This document shows positions 8,018 to 15,108 of a stretch of DNA of 48,511 bases, piece by piece. The position numbers were made by a program, and so were the translations under genes. This stretch comes from Marinobacterium lacunae (GTDB lineage: Bacteria; Pseudomonadota; Gammaproteobacteria; Pseudomonadales; Balneatricaceae), in NCBI RefSeq assembly GCF_000705555.1, contig NZ_JMQN01000039.1, positions 1 to 48,511 of the forward strand. The letters are read 5' to 3'. Position 1 is the first letter of the stretch. Each line of letters opens with the position of its first letter. The notes under the pieces are model-generated. The model saw only the letters and a program-made list of their open reading frames with translations. It made no database searches and was not told the origin of the DNA.

Positions 8018-8716
8018 GTGATAAGTGACGTGTTATGGGCAAGTGCTAACGATTGGGATAGAGAATGGATACAGCAGGTGGTCGCTTTACTGGTTGGGCA
8101 TGGCGCGTTTACCCTCTACCCAGCATTAAGCCAGTGCGATAATGCCGCCGAACGTTTAACCCGCTGGTTGACCTATCAGTTACCGCGCGTTAAACAAGCG
8201 CATCCAGGCTGCCCCATTCACCAATGGCTGAATAGCATTGGCGCGCAAGTGATCGTAGAAAAATGGCAGAGCCCCGAGCAATGGCCAAACCTGTATTGGC
8301 TACCTTTACCTGAGGTTGAAGGCCACGCGCAAGGCGGGTTGGTTTTGTTACCGGCACATTTGTTACCGGTATATGCGGATTACACGAGCAAAACCAACAC
8401 ATTGAAAGCAAACACACCGGCCAACGCCTGTATCTTTTGGTGCGCTGCGCCTTTGTCTAAAACAGGAAAGCGCGCTACCTTGCACCCCAAACAGCAAAAC
8501 CGCGGCTTTTGCCTGCCCTGCTCGCCAGAGCAAGTGGGCAAATCATGTACGGGGTTATTACTGAGAGGTTTTAGAAAGGAGAGCCAAAAACGAAACGGCA
8601 ACGTGATCAGCCACAAGATAAACCTAGCTCTACTGCACCACCTTTGTGGGCCGGAGAGTGATGTGTGGTTGAAAGCGAATTTTGGTGCCATAACTCATTA
8701 CGGTACCAAAAATTAG
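8018..8716 (+). CDS. Orphan island protein of unknown function
   Basis: I do not recognise this 232-residue open frame. It would start at GTG 8018 with a weak purine stretch (AACAAGG) just upstream; no ATG start is available nearby in frame. The first 125 residues are rich in Trp and Leu and protein-like (WDREWIQQVVALLVGHG, YWLPLPEVEG). The rest is basic with six cysteines (for example FCLPCSPEQVGKSC), which might bind metal. It is the only rightward gene between the toxin-antitoxin pair and the restriction operon. A terminator-like hairpin follows. Coding status is likely but not certain. Confidence 0.5.
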   Translation: MISDVLWASANDWDREWIQQVVALLVGHGAFTLYPALSQCDNAAERLTRWLTYQLPRVKQAHPGCPIHQWLNSIGAQVIVEKWQSPEQWPNLYWLPLPEVEGHAQGGLVLLPAHLLPVYADYTSKTNTLKANTPANACIFWCAAPLSKTGKRATLHPKQQNRGFCLPCSPEQVGKSCTGLLLRGFRKESQKRNGNVISHKINLALLHHLCGPESDVWLKANFGAITHYGTKN

Positions 8717-8798
8717 AAGCCTGAAAAAAGAGTAACCCCTCACAGGGCGCTGATCTAACGGGTAGCGAGAGGGGTGTTGTTGGTGCAATTTTAATATC

Positions 8799-8839
8799 AA
8801 AAGCGCCAAATAGCTCGATATCATTTGATGTCGCTTTTT
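8799..8839 (+). terminator. Hairpin with T-run after the orphan gene
   Basis: AAAAGCG pairs with CGCTTTTT, with an inner CAAAT/ATTTG pairing. The T-run is on the right, consistent with ending rightward transcription. A second hairpin (ACCCCTC/GAGGGGT) lies just before it near 8731-8777. Confidence 0.55.
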
Positions 8840-8854
8840 AATTGGCAGTATGTA

Positions 8855-9067
8855 TCAGACTGTTTTAAACACCTGCTTTTTAAAGGCATTCATGGCGAGC
8901 TTGTTAAAACGAGCTTCATCTGCACCTACCTGTTCACTGTTACAATAATCACACATTGAATACTGGCTTTCAATTTGGCCTTGTTGCCCCAAATGCACAA
9001 CCGTAATCTTTTCAGTATACAGGATGAGTTGACCCATCTCACAAATTGAACAGGTTCGAGTATTCAT
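8855..9067 (-). CDS. YgiT/MqsA-type zinc-finger protein lacking the DNA-binding half
   Basis: A 70-residue protein with two CxxC pairs, Cys6/Cys9 (CSIC) and Cys39/Cys42 (CDYC), spaced as in the N-terminal zinc domain of the antitoxin MqsA, and followed by the same kind of linker helix. The C-terminal helix-turn-helix of MqsA is absent and no MqsR-type toxin precedes it. The ATG at 9067 has GGAGG seven bases upstream; the extended frame to 9082 is less likely. It lies 84 bases downstream of the McrC-like gene on the same strand, so it may be the fourth gene of that operon. Role unknown. Confidence 0.75.
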   Translation of the reverse strand: MNTRTCSICEMGQLILYTEKITVVHLGQQGQIESQYSMCDYCNSEQVGADEARFNKLAMNAFKKQVFKTV

Positions 9068-9151
9068 CACATATCCTCCCACTGCATTGGCTAACAGCTA
9101 GAAAACGAGGCTGTCATTCTCTTAACCTTCTGCATAATTAATAACACTCGC

Positions 9152-11788
9152 TCACACCATTGCCGCTTCGTACACTTTTTCAACCTCGGTAAACTTAGTG
9201 ACGCTCTCTAGGCGAGTTAAGGTTGTGAGTTTCATCGAGTTTTTCATTGGGCGATGTGGCACATTGGTCACTGGCGTTTGCAGTGATAGCGGTTTGCCAA
9301 GCTCAAATAAATAATACAAATCAGCAGAACCTGACTTCTTACCCGCTTGATCTTCGGTAATGGCGTAGCGTGGTAATACGGTGACTCGTTTAACCGGCCA
9401 AAGTTTGTCAATTTGCTTGGATGAACTTTGAGTGTCTGAGGTAGACGCCAACGCTAAATAGCGAATTTCCTCGGCAATATGCTGCTTAAATTTCTGTAAA
9501 AACGTGCTTTGCGGCAGGTGATACCACCGCGCTGTGCCTTGCTCAAATTGTTCAAAGTAGCCATTATCACGGCCACGCTGCCCACCTAATGCCACTGTCA
9601 TCGTCAAATCAGGGTACAGTACTTGACGCATGCCGTAATACGGTATGCGTGCGGCTTCTTGTACGTAAAGCCTTTCCGCCATGCCAGCCACAGGATACAT
9701 GGCCTCATTGCCTTGCCCTGTTTGTGCATTCGGCGCTGTGCCAATTTGCGTTTGCAAAAACTCTAACAACCACTGGTGACCGGAATAACGGCTCTTAGTC
9801 TGGGTTGATTCAGTTTGACTAAGTTCGTTTTGGCTAGGCCCATTTTGGCTAGGTAAGAGGGCAAATGCGCCAATACCCACTTCTTCTATCGCAGCTGCGT
9901 AGGGGTTGGGTGTTGTGGCTTGATCAAAAAAACCTGGGTATAAAGCAAACGCACCAAAAACTGGGCGGCTTTTTTTAGCAGGTTGTCCTTCGATTTTACT
10001 GGATGGTGACTCAGACAAGCGCGGCTCTGATAGACGAATCAAGGCATCCCGATAACGGTGCATTTGGTTAATGGCATCGTCTGGTACGTAATCGGTACTT
10101 TCGATATCTTCATTGCTGTCATCAAAGCGGTTTTTCTCGGTTTTAATACGGTACTTGGCATCAAATAGCCAAATAAACTGCTTTTCTTCTGATGAGTCTG
10201 CTTTTGTTAAATGGGCGCTTTTGGGCAGTGTCACTTCCAACACAATATCCGGCTTTTGGTTAACCAAATAAGACCGAATTACACCGTCTTTATTGAATAC
10301 AGGCTCGTGTGCTAGCCTTGCAGTGACACCATCGCTACGTTTAAAACGAAAGGCGCCTTTCAAGCCATCTTCTTTAAATCTGTACTCAAAAAAATCATTT
10401 TGTTTTAGCTCTGCCGCCCCGTTTTCAACCAATTCAAAGCCGAGATCCTGCTCTAAAATCTGCTTCAAACACAAAAAGCACCATACTTCGTAAATCTCGG
10501 CCACTGATTTCATTGAAATGCTCGACTGATTGCCAAACATATCTAAATAAAATTTCAGCTCCTGCCAAATACGATATACCGCGCTGTAACCGGTTTTTTG
10601 CTGTAGCACTAACGACTCACGGTTTAACCCTGTGTATGCACCCACCTCTTTTAAAAAACTTTGGCCCAACACTTTTTGCAGCGGTTGTTGCCAACTATGC
10701 AGCTCATTTAAAAATGAATCCGACAACCGTTGCCGCTCTGGTGCTTGGTTACTTTGTCTAAGCTTTTGTTCAAACTCCGCTAATTGCCGCTTGCTTTTAC
10801 TCACCGCCATTTTAATAAAGCGGTTTTCTGGGGTATCGACACTCAGTTGCTTTTTTTCGACTGCATAGCGCTTATCGTACTGGCCATTCGCAAAGTCTTG
10901 CTTAACTTTCTCGGCTAACTTATTTGGCAGGCGGCCTTTTAATTTGGCCGCTTTAATATTGGCTACCGTCGGTTGCAAACGGCTATGAGGGGCTGCACAA
11001 ATCACTTTTAAGCCTTGCTCAAAACGCTCCCGTAACGCGGCAAAATTAGCCAACCACATCAGTGGAAAATGCCCGCGTTGCTGGCTGGTCGCTGCATCTT
11101 GCTCGGTTTTTTCGACCAAACTAAAGCGCCAAAGAGGGTAAACTTTGTCGATGGCTTGGTACATGGCGGGCAAGTCTTGGTGAAGTGCCATTTTGGTTGG
11201 CAGCACTTCAAAGGCTATGTGCTGAGTCTGTGTTTTACCATTGTGCTCAAAGGTAAGTGGCAAACGTAACCAGCCCACATCATTACCGGTATTAATGGTG
11301 CCGGTTAAACGTGCGGGCACCACGCCCCTTGCGGTTTTTACTTCGGGAGCAAAACGAAATGCCTCATTCACGTTTTGGCTTCGGTGAGTTAGCCGCGCAT
11401 GGGTTACTTCACTAAAAAATACCCACTCAAACTGGTACTGAGTATTCTCAAAAAACAAGGGAGAATTTAATGTCAGCTCAGCGTGTTTCGCTAAGCCATT
11501 GGCAACAAGGTCACTTTCGGCTAAGTCACTTTCATCTAACCCACTTTGTACTAAACTACTTTGTACTAAACTACTTTGTACGAAAGCATCTGCAACAAGC
11601 CCTTGCGGTTCAATCGCATTGCTCAGCTGCGCTGCTGGCGCAAAGCGCAATTCGTAGCTAGGTTGTGCATGATTAGCGCTCGCCCTATGCGCCATTGTAT
11701 TCTGGTACACACGCAACCGCTGGCTAATATCATTCGCCCAGACCGAAAACTCAAAGTCAGGGGTTTGTAATCGTATTAACTCCGGCAT
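9152..11788 (-). CDS. McrC-like DUF2357 protein with PD-(D/E)XK nuclease domain
   Basis: An 878-residue protein of the DUF2357/PDDEXK_7 family, the nuclease partner of McrB-like GTPases or ATPases. Family features seen: TPENRFIK (319-326) in the central DUF2357 region, EIYEVWCFL (431-439), and the nuclease core PDIVLE (513-518) with FDAKYR (542-547), giving Asp514, Asp543 and Lys545. The N-terminal part carries a pentapeptide-like stretch (about 69-100, repeated xSxLx). A second SQ-rich pentad run lies at about 645-665; both are encoded by 15-bp DNA repeats. It is much longer than E. coli McrC (348). With the McrB-like protein it should form the restriction complex by family analogy. Confidence 0.9.
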   Translation of the reverse strand: MPELIRLQTPDFEFSVWANDISQRLRVYQNTMAHRASANHAQPSYELRFAPAAQLSNAIEPQGLVADAFVQSSLVQSSLVQSGLDESDLAESDLVANGLAKHAELTLNSPLFFENTQYQFEWVFFSEVTHARLTHRSQNVNEAFRFAPEVKTARGVVPARLTGTINTGNDVGWLRLPLTFEHNGKTQTQHIAFEVLPTKMALHQDLPAMYQAIDKVYPLWRFSLVEKTEQDAATSQQRGHFPLMWLANFAALRERFEQGLKVICAAPHSRLQPTVANIKAAKLKGRLPNKLAEKVKQDFANGQYDKRYAVEKKQLSVDTPENRFIKMAVSKSKRQLAEFEQKLRQSNQAPERQRLSDSFLNELHSWQQPLQKVLGQSFLKEVGAYTGLNRESLVLQQKTGYSAVYRIWQELKFYLDMFGNQSSISMKSVAEIYEVWCFLCLKQILEQDLGFELVENGAAELKQNDFFEYRFKEDGLKGAFRFKRSDGVTARLAHEPVFNKDGVIRSYLVNQKPDIVLEVTLPKSAHLTKADSSEEKQFIWLFDAKYRIKTEKNRFDDSNEDIESTDYVPDDAINQMHRYRDALIRLSEPRLSESPSSKIEGQPAKKSRPVFGAFALYPGFFDQATTPNPYAAAIEEVGIGAFALLPSQNGPSQNELSQTESTQTKSRYSGHQWLLEFLQTQIGTAPNAQTGQGNEAMYPVAGMAERLYVQEAARIPYYGMRQVLYPDLTMTVALGGQRGRDNGYFEQFEQGTARWYHLPQSTFLQKFKQHIAEEIRYLALASTSDTQSSSKQIDKLWPVKRVTVLPRYAITEDQAGKKSGSADLYYLFELGKPLSLQTPVTNVPHRPMKNSMKLTTLTRLESVTKFTEVEKVYEAAMV
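9796..9855. repeat. 15-bp tandem repeat array, second array in the McrC-like gene
   Basis: Four degenerate 15-bp units, of which CGTTTTGGCTAGGCC and CATTTTGGCTAGGTA are the most alike. On the coding strand they encode PSQNG, PSQNE, LSQTE and STQTK pentads. The unit resembles that at 11511-11585. Changes in copy number would keep the reading frame. Confidence 0.7.
11511..11585. repeat. 15-bp tandem repeat array in the McrC-like gene
   Basis: Five 15-bp units, from TCACTTTCGGCTAAG through CCACTTTGTACTAAA, CTACTTTGTACTAAA and CTACTTTGTACGAAA. They encode xSxLx pentads (VQSSL, VQSSL, VQSGL, DESDL, AESDL). The last three units are nearly identical, suggesting recent slippage. Confidence 0.8.
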
Positions 11789-11873
11789 TCCCTACCACTC
11801 CTTACACCATCACTGTACGGGTTCTGCTTATAGGTTTCATTCATTGCAGAAGGCATCAAACAGCACCGACTCA

Positions 11874-13718
11874 TTAAGGCCAGAAACTGGTAAAGGTCGC
11901 ACTGGCTAATCGCTCGCTCATCCACTGCAACTTCGCTTTTGAACGGCAAGGTATACGCAGTACTTTTTCCTCTTCAGTAGCACCATCGGCCACGATTTTC
12001 TCGCGATACAAGTCAGGGCGTTGATTGGCTTCGTCTGCGTCAGACGCTAACCAAATAGGGGCAAACTGGTCTGCCAACACAGTATCAAGTTCAACCAACA
12101 AAGCCTTTCCATCAGATGTAGTCAGTTTGTCGGTATCGCCTTCGATACGCGGCAGAACCTTACACATCATAAAGTCGTCCCATACAGCTTTTAGAGTTAG
12201 GTCATCTTGTGGTTGGCTACTAGCAACCGCGAGAAGAAGTTCATTGAGCGCACGAAATGCCAATTCAAACGGGGTATTTTTTAGCACGGCATTAACGGCC
12301 GATAAAAACGCAACGGTTTTTGTGCCATCCGCATCAAAGGTATTGTCTAAGTCTGCTTTGCTGGCGTTTGACCAAATAGGATAGCTAAGGCGTTTATTGC
12401 AACTTGTCGGAGTTCCAAAATCAGCAAACTCATCAAAGTTATTCGGGAAAAACGCACCAAAATCAAAGCTCAGCGCTCGGTCAATCACTTTGCGCGAAAA
12501 GCCGTGAGTGGTTTCATCCATATTCACTGTGCCTGCAACAAGCAGGTTAAACGGAATACCTAAACCATATTGGCAAATATGTGCCCACAGCTCATCGTAT
12601 TGCGCGTCATCAAAACCTAGCGCTTCGCGCAGCTTTTCTTTATCAGCGACTTCTTTAATGGTGGCGGGTTTTAATAGGGCATCACAACTGTAGGTAAAGC
12701 TATTACCTGTCCAACACCATTCGCGGGTTTCCAGTACCGATAAATAATCAGCAAAATATTGCTCAACAGGGGCTAGGTTCATTTCATCCAAACACAGCCA
12801 GTAAGGCAGCACCTTATCTAACGCATCACGTTCACCGGCCACAACTAAGCGCTTGCCTTGGTCTTCGTTCTCTTGCACTTCAACGGTTAAGTCGCTATCA
12901 GCAATGGCACGCCAAGCTGTGGCGATAAACTGCAATACATCGGTAGTGATGTATTCAGCAGCACCATTTAGGCGTGAAATATAACCCAGCAAATCGCTCG
13001 GCTCATGCCAATCGGGGCGTACTGAGGTTAAACAATAGGTTTCAGCAAACTGCTTTGATGTTTTTGCTTGCTCACGCACAAAGCGGGTTTTACCTGTGCC
13101 TGAGATACCTGCGAGAAGGAGGAAGGGTTTGGACAATCCCGTTTTAACTAAACTAAAAGGCTGACCAGATTTATTACTCAAATACAGCTTTATTGATATA
13201 GGTTTCTGGCTAGGCTTAACGATGAGAGCTGTTACACCATATGATTTTAAAATATCTACGACAGCCCCAAGCTCATCTTGCTGTTTCTCTATACCACCAC
13301 AAGTCAAAAAAGCAAATCTAGTTTTTCCGCTTCTTCTTTTTCCGAATCGTTTTAAAACTGTTTGCCATTCGTTAATACTTGAACTAGTACACTCAAACTC
13401 CTCATTTGAATATGAAATTTTAAAAATACCATTCTCAAGATCTTTTTTGGCACCTAAAACAGAAATATCACTCAACTCAACGAAAACACTAAGCACATCA
13501 TCTTCTGATATATATCTTTGCTTCTTACTATAATTGTTTAAAACGGTATCCTTGATGTAATTTCTTGAAAGTTTTTCCCCAGCAATTCTAATTAGTTCAG
13601 GATCATTTTCCAATTCATCTTGGAATTTACCAGACCTGGCTGAATCAAGCCCCATATAACCAACTTCATCGGCTTTCGAAAAAATATAAGAAAAAACCTC
13701 ATCCCTATTTCCTTTCAT
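11874..13718 (-). CDS. McrB-like AAA+ NTPase of the restriction operon
   Basis: A 614-residue motor subunit (COG1401 type). The AAA+ domain has Walker A GISGTGKT (204-211), Walker B LCLDEMN (308-314) and the sensor-like segment GTVNMDE (396-402) followed by an Arg-containing KVIDRALSFDF. In McrBC the B subunit binds DNA by its N-terminal domain and hydrolyses nucleotide to drive the C nuclease. Here residues 1-195 are a Lys/Asn/Ser-rich domain I do not recognise, presumably for DNA recognition. The DNA turns sharply AT-rich upstream of position 13140, which is the codon just before the ATPase domain. Seven bases separate it from the methylase gene and 85 from the McrC-like gene. Confidence 0.9.
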   Translation of the reverse strand: MKGNRDEVFSYIFSKADEVGYMGLDSARSGKFQDELENDPELIRIAGEKLSRNYIKDTVLNNYSKKQRYISEDDVLSVFVELSDISVLGAKKDLENGIFKISYSNEEFECTSSSINEWQTVLKRFGKRRSGKTRFAFLTCGGIEKQQDELGAVVDILKSYGVTALIVKPSQKPISIKLYLSNKSGQPFSLVKTGLSKPFLLLAGISGTGKTRFVREQAKTSKQFAETYCLTSVRPDWHEPSDLLGYISRLNGAAEYITTDVLQFIATAWRAIADSDLTVEVQENEDQGKRLVVAGERDALDKVLPYWLCLDEMNLAPVEQYFADYLSVLETREWCWTGNSFTYSCDALLKPATIKEVADKEKLREALGFDDAQYDELWAHICQYGLGIPFNLLVAGTVNMDETTHGFSRKVIDRALSFDFGAFFPNNFDEFADFGTPTSCNKRLSYPIWSNASKADLDNTFDADGTKTVAFLSAVNAVLKNTPFELAFRALNELLLAVASSQPQDDLTLKAVWDDFMMCKVLPRIEGDTDKLTTSDGKALLVELDTVLADQFAPIWLASDADEANQRPDLYREKIVADGATEEEKVLRIPCRSKAKLQWMSERLASATFTSFWP

Positions 13719-13725
13719 ATATTGA

Positions 13726-15030
13726 TCAATCCTGTTTTAATAAAAATTCTTTGATTGATGTTGCCACCTCATATGACAACATAGGTGGGACTGCATTACC
13801 TATTTGCATAACATTTGAAGTAGCAGAATGAGGAAAAACAAAAGAGTCGGGGAACGTCTGTAGACGAGCACACTCCCTGATCGTTAGCCTTCTATCTAAT
13901 TCATAATGAAATTGGACTCTAGACTTAGCGTTTGCCCTAATTGTGTATGATGGTTCATCTGCTTTGCAGTGCTCATCACCTTGCCCATTGCCTTTCTTGG
14001 CTTTTGATGCCTTGAAATACTGGCTTTGATTAGGAATGGTCTCATCAATAACTTTTTCCAAATCTTCGATTGCCCATTTTGTTCCGCGATGCATACCAAC
14101 AAATTTTGGTTCTGGTTTTAGTGGCTCGCCTTCAAGATCATTTCTGGTACAAACAAAAAACAGCCTTCTACGGCTTTGCGGCACACCATAATCCGGAGCA
14201 AAAAGATCCCAAACTTGGACTTTATAACCTTGCTCGCTAAAATCATTAACTATAGTTTCTAGCACAGCACCTTTTTGCATTCGAGCTAAATTAGGAACAT
14301 TTTCAGCGCATACAATTTTAGGTTTGTGATGTTGCATATATTTAACTAGAACTTTGTATAGCTGCCCCCTGTCAGAACTAAGACCTCTTTTAGGGCCACA
14401 AGAACTAAAGTCTTGGCATGGAAAACCACCTATTAACACATCAGCACTTGGAAAATCATTAACAAGCTCTTCAGATAACTCCACTTGGCTAATAGGTATA
14501 TCTAAATTCTTCTTTATTGTTTCTACGCACTTTTCATCTTTCTCATAAGCAGCCAGGGTTGAGAATGGTTGACTTTCAAAGTATTTATCTTTGTATTTAA
14601 AGCCTCCTTCAAATCCCATATCTAGCCCACCAACACCTGTAAACATTGAGACCAAAGTAAATTTATTTTCTAACAAATCTTTTTTTCCACCACTAAAACT
14701 CAAATCACATAATATATTGAAATTACTATACTTAATCTTCGGCCTAATACTTTTCCCAAAGCTCTCAATATTAATGAGCCCATGTTTCTCCAACGTTTTA
14801 ATAGTTCGAGAAAGATTACTTACTGCTCGCCCAGTTAATTCAGATAGCTCTGTAATATTTTCTGGTTTTTTATCTGCAATAATCTTTAGCAAATGCTGAT
14901 TTTCTTCAGATAGAACCGATGCAATTGATTTAAGGGAGTCAAACCAAACATCTACTTGGTTTGTGGAACTTGGAGTTTGACCTTTAATACCAATAATACA
15001 GCTAGTCACGTCTATACCCACCTCTGACAC
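13726..15030 (-). CDS. C5-cytosine DNA methyltransferase fused to a winged-helix domain
   Basis: A 434-residue protein. Residues about 25-110 match the COG4190/HVO_A0114-type winged helix (VWFDSLKSIASVLSEEN, TELSELTGRAVSNLSRTIK). The rest is a complete m5C methylase: motif I FTGVGGLDMGF (130-140), motif IV with catalytic Cys205 (GGFPCQDFSS), ENV (243-245), QSRRR (285-289), RECARLQTFP (385-394) and GNAVPP (411-416). The target-recognition region between about 295 and 375 is short. The GTG at 15030 has AAGG seven bases upstream. It should protect host DNA from the downstream McrBC-like nuclease. The winged helix suggests it also regulates its own operon, as the unrelated N-terminal HTH of M.SsoII and M.EcoRII does. 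Confidence 0.93.
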   Translation of the reverse strand: MSEVGIDVTSCIIGIKGQTPSSTNQVDVWFDSLKSIASVLSEENQHLLKIIADKKPENITELSELTGRAVSNLSRTIKTLEKHGLINIESFGKSIRPKIKYSNFNILCDLSFSGGKKDLLENKFTLVSMFTGVGGLDMGFEGGFKYKDKYFESQPFSTLAAYEKDEKCVETIKKNLDIPISQVELSEELVNDFPSADVLIGGFPCQDFSSCGPKRGLSSDRGQLYKVLVKYMQHHKPKIVCAENVPNLARMQKGAVLETIVNDFSEQGYKVQVWDLFAPDYGVPQSRRRLFFVCTRNDLEGEPLKPEPKFVGMHRGTKWAIEDLEKVIDETIPNQSQYFKASKAKKGNGQGDEHCKADEPSYTIRANAKSRVQFHYELDRRLTIRECARLQTFPDSFVFPHSATSNVMQIGNAVPPMLSYEVATSIKEFLLKQD

Positions 15031-15069
15031 AAAACACCCTTAATACTAGATAAATAAACAAATCGTATG

Positions 15070-15086
15070 TTATCAGTTAATGATAA
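15070..15086. promoter_or_regulatory. TTATCA/TGATAA palindrome upstream of the methylase operon
   Basis: TTATCAGTTAATGATAA is a 6-bp inverted repeat with a 5-base spacer. It lies next to a TTGACG -35-like box of the leftward operon (minus strand, about 15087-15092). It is the best candidate operator for the winged helix of the methylase, by position only. Confidence 0.45.
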
Positions 15087-15108
15087 GACGTCAACTGTAA
15101 TTCTGGCG

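Noticed and set aside
8002..8028. An eight-codon open frame (MTNQQGDK) just before the orphan gene
   Set aside because: Could be a leader peptide, but there is no ribosome site or attenuator structure to support it.
13718..13726. Frameshift between the methylase and McrB-like genes
   Set aside because: The two proteins are each complete, with separate start and stop; the gap is a normal operon joint.
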